Origin: Peribacillus sp. ACCC06369
Lineage (GTDB): Bacteria > Bacillota > Bacilli > Bacillales > DSM-1321
Reading direction: 5' to 3'
Length of the DNA stretch: 64,000 nt
NCBI RefSeq assembly: GCF_030348945.1
Contig: NZ_JAUCEN010000002.1
Span: 4,588,001 to 4,652,000, forward strand
Shown: positions 26,084 to 34,702 of the stretch, one piece after another
Position numbering within the stretch: position 1 is the first letter of the stretch
Layout: each line of letters opens with the position of its first letter
The notes under the pieces: generated by a model
The model's database searches: none
The model's input: only the letters and a program-made list of their open reading frames with translations
Told to the model about the DNA's origin: nothing
Translations under genes and position numbers: made by a program

Positions 26084-26455
26084 AGGAGAATAATAAATTA
26101 TTGTGTAGTATCTTGTATAATATTGATAACCAACACTTGTGGTAACATCGCCCTTATTAAACACTAAAGCATTTGATATCTCGTTTCTTTCTTCAAATTC
26201 CCAGCCTTCCTTTTCCATCATTTTAATGAAAGGCTTCATTTCCCCGCGTTTTACTAAATATCCGTAAATCCCTCCCACTTCCTCTGTACCATTTACTTCA
26301 GTAATTTCTTTATCCTGAATAATTATTTTAGATATAGCCACAGCAAACGGAATAGGGTTTCCTTCCTGAAATATCACATCTTTTTTTAGAATTATAAAGA
26401 TGGAGAATAGGATGAATATTAGTACTAACATTCTAAATGCTTTCGATTTTAACAA
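26081..26455 (-). CDS. Membrane-anchored protein of unknown function
   Basis: A 124-residue protein: one N-terminal helix (MLVLIFILFSIFIILKKDV), then an extracytoplasmic domain of about 95 residues (AVAISKIIIQDKEITEVNGT, MKPFIKMMEKEGWEFEER, VGYQYYTRYYTIIYYSP). The TGA stop lies in repeat R14. No family recognised. The gene fills the whole unit between R14 and R15. Confidence 0.6.
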   Translation of the reverse strand: MLKSKAFRMLVLIFILFSIFIILKKDVIFQEGNPIPFAVAISKIIIQDKEITEVNGTEEVGGIYGYLVKRGEMKPFIKMMEKEGWEFEERNEISNALVFNKGDVTTSVGYQYYTRYYTIIYYSP

Positions 26456-26550
26456 ATATACTACTCCCTTCTTTACATTTATTCAGCCGAATCATAGGAT
26501 AATTTTAACATTATTAATTTGAAATTAAACAGATTTTGGAATATTTTTCA

Positions 26551-26625
26551 TGAAGCAAGCCTACCCCATTTGTCGCATAAGAAAAGGAGCTGCTGATCAG
26601 CTCCTGGTAATGAAGTGAAAAGTCA
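26551..26625 (-). repeat. GTTAG repeat R15 (full, diverged right arm)
   Basis: GCAAGCCTACCCCATTTG, TCGCATAAG, hairpin GGAGCTGCTGATCAGCTCC, TAATGAAGTG. It represents a third centre type, shared with R20. Confidence 0.72.
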
Positions 26626-26708
26626 CTTTCAATTAAAGACACATGAAGATATGACTCTATCTAAAAAAATTTTGATAGCTTCAAGACGTATTAATTCGAG
26701 GCTATCCA

Positions 26709-27737
26709 TTAATGGGATGCCGATATTAAGCAGGTCATAATAGTATTACCAAATTCTCGGACATCAGCTAAGTAATCAAGTCCATTAGGGGAACCAAAAC
26801 TATTAAACGCACGCACTGCCACAAGATTATGTTGAGGTATAACCAAAAGAGTTACTCCTGTATAGCCTAAAATTTGAAAGGATCCTTTAGATATAAGTTC
26901 ACCAATTTCTGATTTTCTTGCAGGTAAATCTTTTACGAACCATAAATATCCGTTTTGGGGAAGTTCCACATCTAATGAATTTGGGCTTTGAACGGTTGTA
27001 GCGATATCTATAATTTCATTTGATACGATTTGTTTTCCATTTACATTTCCCTTTTTAAGATGAAAGTACCCCCATTTAGCCAACTCTCTTGATGATACAT
27101 ACATATTCATCTTATTGCCGTCTGTACTCTTACTTGTAGTCCAATTTTGGTCATTAGGCATCCGTATTACAGAAACAAGTTTTTCATTTACTTCTCCATA
27201 CCAGCCAGTCTCCGTAAAATTCAGAGGTTTAAATACGTTATCAGCAACTATTTCAGCAACCGATTTACCAGTTGCATTTTTAACGATTTGCGTTAACATA
27301 TCAATTCCGACACCCCTATATGACCAATTAATTCCAGGTGTAAATTCCCGATGTATCTCTCCATTAATACTCTTTAAACCATGCGTATGTGTTAGTAGGT
27401 GTCTTATTGTTGTCCCATTAAATATTGGCATACTATTCGCTGGAAGATATTTAACTATTAAATCATCTATTGAGCCTATATATCCTTCATAAACCGCATA
27501 GGCAACTGCAAAGCCTATGTAACTTTTTCTAACTGATGCAACATGAAACTGGGTATCTTCTTGGATTTCCCTCGAATCAGGAGCCTTAGAATGTTTACCC
27601 CAATATTCCTCTGTAACAATATTATCGTTGTGAATTATAAAAACAGATGCACCTGAACAGTCAACTAAATCAGATGTCTTTCTAACATTTGATACAACTG
27701 AATTAAACTGTGTGTTTATCTTTTTATTAATTATCAT
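26709..27737 (-). CDS. Serine hydrolase, beta-lactamase/penicillin-binding-like
   Basis: A 342-residue enzyme of the class C beta-lactamase/esterase fold. The catalytic SxxK is in HVASVRKSYIGFAV, the Tyr motif is probably in NWSYRGVGIDML, and GYTG near the C-terminus stands for the KTG/HxG motif. RHLLTHTHGLKS is the typical helix motif of this fold. No signal peptide, so cytoplasmic. Substrate unknown; members include esterases and D-peptidases, and resistance should not be assumed. Single gene between R15 and R16. Confidence 0.85.
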   Translation of the reverse strand: MIINKKINTQFNSVVSNVRKTSDLVDCSGASVFIIHNDNIVTEEYWGKHSKAPDSREIQEDTQFHVASVRKSYIGFAVAYAVYEGYIGSIDDLIVKYLPANSMPIFNGTTIRHLLTHTHGLKSINGEIHREFTPGINWSYRGVGIDMLTQIVKNATGKSVAEIVADNVFKPLNFTETGWYGEVNEKLVSVIRMPNDQNWTTSKSTDGNKMNMYVSSRELAKWGYFHLKKGNVNGKQIVSNEIIDIATTVQSPNSLDVELPQNGYLWFVKDLPARKSEIGELISKGSFQILGYTGVTLLVIPQHNLVAVRAFNSFGSPNGLDYLADVREFGNTIMTCLISASH

Positions 27738-27800
27738 TGTTTCACTACTTTCCTTTATTAATCTTTTCGATACAATAAAGAATAACTCCTTGTTTCTTAT

Positions 27801-27828
27801 TAAATAACTGCCCCGTTTATTTTGTAAC
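27801..27828 (-). repeat. GTTAG repeat R16 (degenerate left arm)
   Basis: TAAATAACTGCCCCGTTTAT matches the left arm with several changes. The sequence AATAACTCCTTGTT occurs twice around it (27781 and 27861). Confidence 0.45.
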
Positions 27829-27994
27829 GCGTCTTTTTCGTGTATTGGGCTTTATAATGAAATAACTCCTTGTTCATTTTATTGGAACTTGAAATAATTG
27901 TTATTATGACTAACAGGGGGCCTGACGCTTCATCGTAAAAACAGCTTGAGGGCGATAGGGTAATACCAGTGTCTGTTTCCCAGGGAGAAAAAGA

Positions 27995-28042
27995 ATGAAA
28001 GGAAGACTCATGTTTTCTTCATACGAAAAGAGAGTTTGGTAG
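27995..28042 (+). CDS. Possible 15-codon leader peptide upstream of GNAT gene
   Basis: ATG 27995 with GGGAG about 9 nt upstream opens a 15-codon frame (MKGRLMFSSYEKRVW) ending at TAG 28042, 76 bp before the GNAT start. Short leaders of this kind precede some inducible genes. No attenuator stems were worked out, so this stays tentative. Confidence 0.25.
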   Translation: MKGRLMFSSYEKRVW

Positions 28043-28118
28043 CTATACCGTGGCGATGGAAGACCAGACTCTGACTTATATTGAATCATTTATAGAAATT
28101 ATAAAGGGGTTATCTACT

Positions 28119-28628
28119 TTGAAAGTTCTTGAAACAAATCGATTAATACTTCGTTGGATATCACCTGATGATGCGGAGTTTATACTTGAGCTTTTGAATG
28201 AGCCTTCATGGATCCAGTTTATCGGGGATAAGGGTGTAAGAACCCTCGAAGATGCGCGAAATTATATTTTGAAAGGCCCCATTGAAATGTATAATCGATT
28301 GGGCTTCGGTCTGTATTTGACCGAATTGAAAGAGGAAGGTATTCCTATTGGGATCTGCGGTCTGATAAAAAGGGACACCTTGGAAGATGTGGATATTGGA
28401 TTTGCCTTTCTTCCCAGGTTTTGGGCGAAAGGATATGCCTATGAGTCAGCCTCTGCAGTAATGGCGCATGGAAAAAACGTTTTAGGTATTAATCGTATTG
28501 TGGCTATAACTTCTCCAAACAATCACAGTTCTGCTAAACTACTTGAAAAGCTGGGGTTGCAATTTGAACGAATGGTTAAGTTTCCCAATGAGTCTCAAGA
28601 GCTTAGGTTGTTTGCGAATGAAATCTAA
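28119..28628 (+). CDS. GNAT family N-acetyltransferase (RimJ/RimL-like)
   Basis: A 169-residue acetyltransferase that begins LKVLETNRLILRWISPDDAE, the usual N-terminus of the RimJ/RimL group. The acetyl-CoA segment is around FLPRFWAKGYAYESASAVMA, followed by VAITSPNNHSSAKLLEKLGL. I chose TTG 28119, with AAAGGGG 9 nt upstream, because it gives the normal family length; an ATG at 28050 would add 23 unrelated residues. It is one of the few plus-strand genes in the array. Substrate unknown. Confidence 0.85.
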   Translation: MKVLETNRLILRWISPDDAEFILELLNEPSWIQFIGDKGVRTLEDARNYILKGPIEMYNRLGFGLYLTELKEEGIPIGICGLIKRDTLEDVDIGFAFLPRFWAKGYAYESASAVMAHGKNVLGINRIVAITSPNNHSSAKLLEKLGLQFERMVKFPNESQELRLFANEI

Positions 28629-28841
28629 CTATCCTTTGAATCCTTAGGAGTGGTATTTTAGGTATGACTGAATGAATGTTGATTTAAAATACAGTTTGAT
28701 AATTTATAAAAAAGATTGATAAAAATTCCTGATATGAAGGAGTTTTTTGTTCCGCAATCGGGCGCGATTGTTGAACAATGAGAAGTCGCTTTTTTTAAAA
28801 AGATCAGATAGAGCTATAAATGATTGGATGTAAATAATTAA

Positions 28842-28888
28842 GAAACCTAGCTAATCTTCTAATGTGAAGAATAGCTGGGTTTTTTTTA
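28842..28888 (+). terminator. Strong intrinsic terminator
   Basis: AAACCTAGCTAATCTTC pairs with GAAGAATAGCTGGGTTT, followed by eight T. It lies 215 bp downstream of the plus-strand GNAT gene. Confidence 0.75.
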
Positions 28889-29042
28889 AGTCGGATGGGC
28901 CAAATAACATTTTATATGTGCGCATTTATCGGTCAAAGTGACACTTTTTAGGCTTTCTATTTATCACACCTTATAAGTTATGAAACTATCCGTAATCAAA
29001 AAATATATTTCCAATTTAAGGAATATACCTGAATTAATTTTA

Positions 29043-29085
29043 TTCAACTAACGCACTGTAAGTTGAAGTACAAATGTTCACAAAC
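29043..29085 (-). repeat. GTTAG repeat R17 (right arm only)
   Basis: TTCAACTAACGCACTGTAAG, then TTGAAGTACAAATGTTCACA. It is 14 bp from the stop of the minus-strand MFS gene. Confidence 0.75.
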
Positions 29086-29098
29086 TTATCTTTACTTC

Positions 29099-30271
29099 TT
29101 AGTTAGCAAGTTGTTTTGTTGTAGGATTATATATAAAACCTCTCAGTAAAATAGATATTAGAGTTAATATCAAGAATCCTATTCCCCCTAATACAACATA
29201 TTGTGCACCCATTCCCGATATAAATAATCCACCTACTGCGGTTCCAATCGTTATCCCCAAGTTACCGCATGAGAGATACAATCCATTAGCGAAATCAGGG
29301 GCTTCCGGAGCAGAAGAGGTAATCCAATATTGACCAACATTATTTCCTATAGCAAATAATATCCCCCATAACATGATAGTCATTAACATAGGTCCAGTGG
29401 ACTTCCCTGTAAGGAATGATAATAGAAGAACCATTCCTAATATGATTGGAAAAAGGGTTGCAGTTTTCATAGCATTTTTGGTAAGTAACCTTCCTCCTGC
29501 AATATTTCCAAAAAGACTTGCTATGCCTAATAAAAATAATGCTAAAGTTAAGGTTCCCCCCGATATATTTGTAACGGTTCCAAGATATTCTGCAATGAAA
29601 CTATTGATACTCGAAGTTGCAGAACCTATAAATACGACAGTAGCAATAGCTAACCAAACAATTGGCTTTTTTAATACACTGATTTGTGTTCCGTAAGAAA
29701 GCCTTTCTTTAACAGGTAAGGATGGGATGAATAACAATGTAGCCATGAAGGCAATTGCATTAACGACAGCAAAGAATAACATCGCCATTTCTATGGAGGT
29801 TTCACTAGCAATGTAATTAGTGATTGGTACACCAAGTATCATACCTGCGGTTACTCCCATAATCACTTTAGAAACAGCCTTTGGAGCTTCTTCCTTGCTG
29901 ACAGATGTGGCAGCTACTGTCAAAGCCAACGAACAAAAAATTGGATGAAAAACAGCTGGAATCACACGAGCAATTAGCAAAACGGTAAAGTTTGATGCAA
30001 ATATTGAGACAATGTTTCCTATAACGAAAATACCAAGTACGAGTAGCATAATCTTCTTACGATTTATTCCTGAAAACAATATCGGCATAATAGGAGCTGA
30101 TATGGCGACAGTAAGTGCAAAGAGGCTCACTAGCAGACCTGCTTTGGCTACACTGATATCAAAGTGCTCAGCAATTGAAGGTAATATCCCAATTACGCCC
30201 ATCTCAGTAGTTAGGATACCGAAAACTCCTATGGTCAAAATAACTATTAGTAAACCATTTTGTTTAGACAT
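29099..30271 (-). CDS. MFS transporter (AraJ/YdhP-type)
   Basis: A 390-residue permease with 12 helices. The N-terminus (VILTIGVFGILTTEMGVIGI, LPSIAEHFDISVAKAGLLVS) is characteristic of the AraJ/YdhP subgroup of drug:proton antiporters. Segments such as GRLLTKNAMKTATLFP mark the second half. It is probably an efflux pump; the substrate is unknown. A MerR-type regulator gene lies 25 bp upstream on the same strand, so both should be transcribed from the MerR-type promoter at 30709-30739. Confidence 0.88.
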   Translation of the reverse strand: MSKQNGLLIVILTIGVFGILTTEMGVIGILPSIAEHFDISVAKAGLLVSLFALTVAISAPIMPILFSGINRKKIMLLVLGIFVIGNIVSIFASNFTVLLIARVIPAVFHPIFCSLALTVAATSVSKEEAPKAVSKVIMGVTAGMILGVPITNYIASETSIEMAMLFFAVVNAIAFMATLLFIPSLPVKERLSYGTQISVLKKPIVWLAIATVVFIGSATSSINSFIAEYLGTVTNISGGTLTLALFLLGIASLFGNIAGGRLLTKNAMKTATLFPIILGMVLLLSFLTGKSTGPMLMTIMLWGILFAIGNNVGQYWITSSAPEAPDFANGLYLSCGNLGITIGTAVGGLFISGMGAQYVVLGGIGFLILTLISILLRGFIYNPTTKQLAN

Positions 30272-30296
30272 AAGTTTTACCTCCTCTGTTTATTAC

Positions 30297-30683
30297 TTAC
30301 TCTTTTGATTTTTTCAGTTTTTTTTCATTCGGAACTACAGACTTTTCATAACTCTCAATTTTCCCGTTCAAAAGCTCCAGGGTTCTTTGTAGTTCCTCTA
30401 TCCTTGCAACCAACTGGTTTCGTTGTTCAATTAACAGTTCCTTTCTTGTTTGCATAGTCTCATCGCCTTGATGAACCATTTTTACATACTTCAGCAACAA
30501 CTCTATGGACATACCTGCGTTACGCATAAACAAAATTACTTGAATCCAATGACAGTCCTGTTCTGTGTATTCCCTTAGCCCACTTTTGTTACGGTTTATA
30601 GGGGGAATCAGACCTATTCGTTCATAATAGCGTAGGGTATCAGGTGAGATACCAAATTTTTCGCTTACTTCTGAAATTATCAT
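30297..30683 (-). CDS. MerR family transcriptional regulator
   Basis: A 128-residue regulator: an N-terminal winged HTH (IISEVSEKFGISPDTLRYYE, RIGLIPPINRNKSGLREYTE), then a coiled-coil dimerisation helix (RNQLVARIEELQRTLELLN) and a short lysine-rich tail without cysteines, so not a metal sensor. It belongs to the AdhR/YyaN-like group. ATG 30683 with AAGGAGG at 8 nt decides the start. It is followed by the MFS gene it presumably controls. Confidence 0.9.
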   Translation of the reverse strand: MIISEVSEKFGISPDTLRYYERIGLIPPINRNKSGLREYTEQDCHWIQVILFMRNAGMSIELLLKYVKMVHQGDETMQTRKELLIEQRNQLVARIEELQRTLELLNGKIESYEKSVVPNEKKLKKSKE

Positions 30684-30708
30684 AACAATGTCCTCCTTAA
30701 CTTTTGAA

Positions 30709-30739
30709 AGCATAACAGCTGGAGTTAACTCCAGGTCAA
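30709..30739 (-). promoter_or_regulatory. MerR-type promoter with 19-bp spacer and palindromic operator
   Basis: On the minus strand, TTGACC (30734-30739) and TATGCT (30709-30714) are separated by 19 bp. The spacer contains the dyad TGGAGTTAACTCCA. Overlong 19-bp spacers bridged by a palindrome are the signature of promoters that MerR proteins activate by twisting the DNA. It reads into the MerR-MFS pair. Confidence 0.85.
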
Positions 30740-30771
30740 GGGTATTTATAAAATTTTCGCTTTACATTCTT

Positions 30772-30802
30772 CTTCATCTATCCTGCCCAGATAGTTCCAT
30801 AA
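30772..30802 (-). repeat. GTTAG repeat R18: left arm (intron-interrupted)
   Basis: CATCTATCCTGCCCAGATAG, then TTCCATAA, at which point the group II intron begins. The rest of the unit is at 32691-32743. Confidence 0.85.
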
Positions 30803-32690
30803 ATCGAGTAGGAGGAGGCGCCTAGCCTCCGACCTCTCACACCACCGTACATACCGTTCGGTATACGGCGGTTCAGTTTAAGTCTGACGTAGTTTTGTAT
30901 ATCGTTCATATAGATTTACTAACCCTTGGTGGTGCCAATAAACATTATTAAGGGTTTTGTCTAGAATAGGACTATGCGCTATGCGCCAATAACCCTTTCT
31001 GCTATTTCCCCATTCATACGCTTTTCCAAATGGGGCGCCTAATCCTTTGAGTTTCCTCACTCTCGTTCTTGGCAATTTCCATTGCTTCCATAGGCACATC
31101 CTGAGTCTTCTTCGAATCCATGAATCTAAATTCTTCAAAACGTTCGGAGTATCAATGAGGGCGAAATAACCCATCCAACCTCTAAGGTATTGCTTTAACT
31201 TATTTATTCGGAGTTTCATGGGTTTCGGTAATTTTCTCGAGGTCATTTCCCTGATTCGTTTCTTTACTCTCTTCACCGTTTGTTTAGCCAGTAGAACCTT
31301 CGGGTTCTTCTTTGACTTCGTGAAACTAAAACCGAGAAACGTTCTGTTCCAAGGGCGATCATACTTCGACTTCTCGTAGTTGACCTTTAGCTTCAGTTTA
31401 TTTTCAATGAAGCTTGAGATATTTCCCATTGCACGTTTGGCGGCTTTTCGTGTCTTCACAAAGATAGTACTGTCATCCGCATACCTTACGAATCGAAGAT
31501 TGCGTTTCTCTAGTTCTTTATCTAAATCGTCTAACATGATATTAGATAATAAAGGACTTAACGGACCTCCTTGCGGAGTTCCCTCCTCACTTTTATGAAA
31601 AAGTCCGCCTATCATAATGCCTGCTTGAAGGAATCTACGAATCAGTTTGAGAACTCGTTTATCTTCAATTTTCCGCTCTAACATTCCCATGAGCTTGTCA
31701 TGATTCACTTTATCGAAGAACTTCTCCAAGTCCATATCCACTACCCATGTATAACCTTCGGTTATATAGGACTTTGCCTTTCGAACCGCCTGGTGCCCTT
31801 GTTTGTTAGGGCGAAAACCATAGCTATTCTCCGAAAAGGTTGAGTCATATATCCTGGTTAATATTTGGGCAATGGCTTGTTGAATGAAACGGTCTAGAAC
31901 GGTTGGAATACCCAATAGCCGAACTCCGCCGTTTGGTTTCGGGATTTCGATACGACGGACGGGCTGCGGTTGATAGGTACCCTGTAAAAGGGCAGTTTTC
32001 ATGTTGTACCATTCAGTTGCGAGGTGCGGTCTCAGGTTTTGAACCGGCATTCCATCTACACCATGGCTTCCCTTATTTCTTTCTACACGCTTCAATGCCT
32101 GTATTAAGTTTTCCCTCTCTAGTATCTGTTCCATTAACATCGTTGATATCCTTTCTACGTGGATAAATGGTCTATTTGTGCCTTTATCTGCTCCACCCTT
32201 TTGAAGTTCCCCGTGTATTCACCACTTCTTCCTTCAAATAAGTTCCGTTAGGAATTGTTTGCTTCTTCGCAGATAACGAACGCCTAGTATTCATCCTCCT
32301 TAATCTGTTCGGTCCTTCCTTATCTTCTCGAGTAGACAAGTACTATGACCTCTGCTGACTTCTGATGATTCAGCTGTCCATCACTGGACAGGTTACCAAG
32401 TGTACTTGGCTGTCATCAGACCTCCCCGGGTAAGAGTGCAATCTTTCCCTCCATCTATCTGCTTCATTTACTCTGTACCACCTTCGGCAGTAAGGACTTT
32501 GTTTTGTTTCGCAAACTCATCCAATGATACCTAGCCTTATATGAAGTTCGTGTTCCTCAGACCGGAGGTTTGCCGCTTGCTTCCTTCAGATTCCACGTCA
32601 CCATGGACACCCTTGCATTAAGCTAACCATTACTACTGCCTTCATGGTTCGGGACTCACACCCTATAGATTGCACCCATGCCGGGCGCAC
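30803..32690 (-). mobile_element. Group IIC intron inserted in GTTAG repeat R18
   Basis: On the minus strand the intron begins GTGCGCCCGGCATGGGTG (5' end at 32690). It contains the reverse transcriptase ORF and ends with a domain V/VI-like stretch (CCGTATACCGAACGGTATG to CTCGAT, ending at 30803). Joining the exons gives GGCAGCTCTTTTTC + TTATGGAACTA, which is exactly the uninterrupted repeat seen elsewhere. The insertion point follows a terminator hairpin and its T tract, the known preference of group IIC introns, which also use attC sites. Confidence 0.88.
30878..32140 (-). CDS. ltrA: Group II intron reverse transcriptase/maturase (group IIC type)
   Basis: A 420-residue protein that strongly resembles GsI-IIC-type RTs. 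The fingers/palm blocks include VRRIEIPKPNGGVRLLGIPT, FSENSYGFRPNK, VVDMDLEKFFDKVNHD and the catalytic RYADD (in RFVRYADDSTIFVKT). EEGTPQGGPLSPLLSNIMLD is RT block 4. The thumb/maturase domain (LRGWMGYFALIDTPNVLKNL, WIRRRLRMCLWKQWK) is present. The endonuclease domain is absent, as usual for group IIC. The frame is intact with GAAAGGAT upstream of the ATG, so the intron may be mobile. Confidence 0.93.
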   Translation of the reverse strand: MLMEQILERENLIQALKRVERNKGSHGVDGMPVQNLRPHLATEWYNMKTALLQGTYQPQPVRRIEIPKPNGGVRLLGIPTVLDRFIQQAIAQILTRIYDSTFSENSYGFRPNKQGHQAVRKAKSYITEGYTWVVDMDLEKFFDKVNHDKLMGMLERKIEDKRVLKLIRRFLQAGIMIGGLFHKSEEGTPQGGPLSPLLSNIMLDDLDKELEKRNLRFVRYADDSTIFVKTRKAAKRAMGNISSFIENKLKLKVNYEKSKYDRPWNRTFLGFSFTKSKKNPKVLLAKQTVKRVKKRIREMTSRKLPKPMKLRINKLKQYLRGWMGYFALIDTPNVLKNLDSWIRRRLRMCLWKQWKLPRTRVRKLKGLGAPFGKAYEWGNSRKGYWRIAHSPILDKTLNNVYWHHQGLVNLYERYTKLRQT

Positions 32691-32743
32691 GAAAAAGAGC
32701 TGCCATAAAGACAGCTCCGATCTTGAGCTAACGCACCCGTTAG
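32691..32743 (-). repeat. GTTAG repeat R18: hairpin and right arm
   Basis: GAAAAAGAGCTGCCATAAAG, ACAGCTCCGATCTTGAGCTA, ACGCACCCGTTAGT. On the minus strand AGCTGTC/GGCAGCT plus CTTTTTC is the 5' exon of the intron. Confidence 0.88.
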
Positions 32744-32839
32744 TAATTTTTTTTACTATAAAATATAACTACCTTCCTCTTTAGCTCGTATAATGCAAGC
32801 ACTGATGATATGTTCTAACACATACATTTTTCTGCATGA

Positions 32840-32873
32840 AAAAGCCGACTGCTTTTAAAAAAACAATCGGCTA
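32840..32873 (-). terminator. Intrinsic terminator of the DUF2798-like gene
   Basis: On the minus strand AGCCGATTG and CAGTCGGCT form the stem, followed by TTTTTC. Confidence 0.75.
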
Positions 32874-32898
32874 TATAGGCTTTTATTTTGTTTGATTA

Positions 32899-33396
32899 TT
32901 ACGCATTTACTGCTTTACGTGCCTGACTTGCATGTAATTTTTTCATTGCAAATCTTGCTATCGGCTGTGCGATCAAAGCTTCAACCCAAAATGCGATGAA
33001 AAAGTTACGTGGCCAATCATAAAAGAACGTTTGAATCGACTCCAAACTAATTTCTCTCATGCCAATCCAAGAACCGATAACTGTCAGCAAAATGGACAGG
33101 ATGGTTACGCTAAATAATATCGTGAATAATACTCTTGCATTAAAACCGTCCGTAGGTTCAGTAAACTTTTGTACGAGTTTATTAACAATTGGATTTGCAA
33201 CAAGTGTTACCAATAAAATGACACAAATCCATACAAACGGAATTACTTGTAAGGTTTCAAAATACACTTCTTTACTGAATCCAAATTTAAATCCCATAAT
33301 AAGAGGTGCGATAATGTTAACTGAAAGTATTGATATGATCGCTAAGAATAATACAAATTCTTTTCCGTTTCGCGGTAATCTTGTTTCCTCGTGCAT
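32899..33396 (-). CDS. DUF2798-like membrane protein
   Basis: A protein of about 165 residues with four helices in two similar halves (FVLFLAIISILSVNIIAPLI, IPFVWICVILLVTLVANPIV; VLFTILFSVTILSILLTVIG, WPRNFFIAFWVEALIAQPIA). The motif NFFIAFWVEALIAQPIAR is characteristic of DUF2798 proteins. ATG 33396 has GGAG at 9 nt. Function unknown. Single gene between R18 and R19. Confidence 0.8.
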   Translation of the reverse strand: MHEETRLPRNGKEFVLFLAIISILSVNIIAPLIMGFKFGFSKEVYFETLQVIPFVWICVILLVTLVANPIVNKLVQKFTEPTDGFNARVLFTILFSVTILSILLTVIGSWIGMREISLESIQTFFYDWPRNFFIAFWVEALIAQPIARFAMKKLHASQARKAVNA

Positions 33397-33546
33397 ATTG
33401 ATCATCTCCATTAAAAATATTTCAGATGGCAGACGTATCATGAGACATATATTTTTGGTCAATAAAAAAGACCAATATCTCTACACACTGATATAACAAT
33501 ATTAGCACGCTTTTCAAATGTATTTCAAGGCTTAATCTGGACCTTA

Positions 33547-33621
33547 TTCAACTAACCTGCCCAGTTTGTTCCATAATAAAAGGAGCCCCTGATAATGAAG
33601 TAAAGCACCCGTTAGTTGAAG
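33547..33621 (-). repeat. GTTAG repeat R19 (full copy)
   Basis: TTCAACTAACCTGCCCAGTT, TGTTCCATAAT, a short AGGAGCCCCT centre, TAATGAAGTAAAGCACCC, GTTAGTTGAAG. Confidence 0.88.
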
Positions 33622-33808
33622 AATACAGCTCAATTTTATCCCAATATATAGGAGACAACCTAATAGAATGACGGTTTTTCAAAATCACTATTGGGTTCGC
33701 TGACTCCTAAACTTTCGCATTTTGTGTTATCAGCAAGGTCTCAAAAATAAATTAAAAGAAATTAACAGAAAAGAAAAAGGCAGCCAAGTAAATTGGCTGT
33801 CTCTTTTT

Positions 33809-34117
33809 TTATCTTTCAAACCGTCCAAAATGTGTATTTTCTCGATTAATAAGTGTATCTCCAAGAATGATTCTGCCCATAAGTCTCTCATGGTCGGAAT
33901 TGAAACGTTCTCTAAAGTTTGTAGCTTCCTCTATTGTTGGTATATTATCACCACGCCTAGAACGTTCTTCTCCATCAAAGCCAGGGCCACCATCAATCAT
34001 TACAGATCTGTCAACTTTATCGTTGTCTTCATTCTTATCAGTAGGATAATTAGTTGGGTCTCTACGTGTATCAAGGTTCTCGGCATTATTTAATGGATCA
34101 TTATAATCTTGTGGCAT
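33809..34117 (-). CDS. Hydrophilic protein of unknown function
   Basis: A 102-residue, highly polar protein rich in D, N, R and E (DYNDPLNNAENLDTRRDPTN, EERSRRGDNIPTIEEATNFR), probably cytoplasmic and largely disordered. The composition recalls small hydrophilic spore or stress proteins, but no family is recognised. ATG 34117 with GAAGGAG at 8 nt sets the start; a longer frame to 34156 lacks a site. A terminator-like AAAGGCAGCC/GGCTGTCTTT hairpin lies just past the stop (33777-33808). Confidence 0.55.
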   Translation of the reverse strand: MPQDYNDPLNNAENLDTRRDPTNYPTDKNEDNDKVDRSVMIDGGPGFDGEERSRRGDNIPTIEEATNFRERFNSDHERLMGRIILGDTLINRENTHFGRFER

Positions 34118-34221
34118 ATGATTCACTCCTTCGCTTATATTATCTGCTGATGGCATTAATCTATTCGCTAACGATTGGAACCTTCTAAATAAAAGGCCAT
34201 GTTTTAAAATCGTGTCGAAAA

Positions 34222-34428
34222 TTAAGCAATTTTCAAGAATAATGCATAAGCATTTGAAGGTCTTAGTGAATAGGTTACATAAGCCATTGTGAGGTTATCA
34301 CACCACTTAATAAACTCAAATTGTGAAAATCTGTTTTCTTTTCTACATACGGTATTTAACAAGTTCTTTAAGTTTTCGGACGAGAATGGAAAATCTATAG
34401 TAGTGGTTTCATTCCAGTTCCAATTCAT
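34222..34428 (-). CDS. Small protein of unknown function
   Basis: A 68-residue protein (MNWNWNETTTIDFPFSSENL..) with no signal or membrane segment. ATG 34428 is preceded by AGGGGATG. No family recognised. The start lies 73 bp from CTTATACAACT, which looks like the outer edge of repeat R20 displaced by the IS1111-type element. Confidence 0.5.
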   Translation of the reverse strand: MNWNWNETTTIDFPFSSENLKNLLNTVCRKENRFSQFEFIKWCDNLTMAYVTYSLRPSNAYALFLKIA

Positions 34429-34500
34429 ATAAACATCCCCTATTATCAACTGTAATTACTTACTATCCTCATCACCTTCTACTCTCTAATTTAACATTTT

Positions 34501-34514
34501 CTTATACAACTGAT
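34501..34514. repeat. Displaced left edge of GTTAG repeat R20
   Basis: CTTATACAACTGAT resembles the CTTATGGAACTAAC that opens left arms. It directly abuts the inverted repeat of the IS1111-type element; the rest of R20 starts on the other side of that element. Confidence 0.45.
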
Positions 34515-34582
34515 ATGAACGAAACTGTCAACCCACCACACCCAAATGTTTTTAAATGGTGTTTCATTCAGCTATGAATAGA

Positions 34583-34702
34583 GTTATTCCTTGTTCAACT
34601 TATAAACCAAATATCCTTTCGGATTTAGCTTGTCAAGGGCGTACTTTCCCTTGATAAGCTAAATCGAAATGGATACAATTCTAAAAGTTGAACAAGGATA
34701 AC
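34583..34702. repeat. 120-bp imperfect palindrome inside IS1111-type 3' end
   Basis: GTTATTCCTTGTTCAACTT (34583-34601) is inverted at 34684-34702, and inner stems (GGATTTAGCTTGTCAAGGG against CCCTTGATAAGCTAAATC) continue almost to the centre. It could be a structural part of the element's RNA or a separate foldback/MITE that inserted in it. Confidence 0.8.

Noticed and set aside
26709..27737. Calling the serine hydrolase a beta-lactamase resistance gene
   Set aside because: The class C-like fold is shared by esterases and peptidases, and there is no signal peptide, so resistance cannot be inferred.
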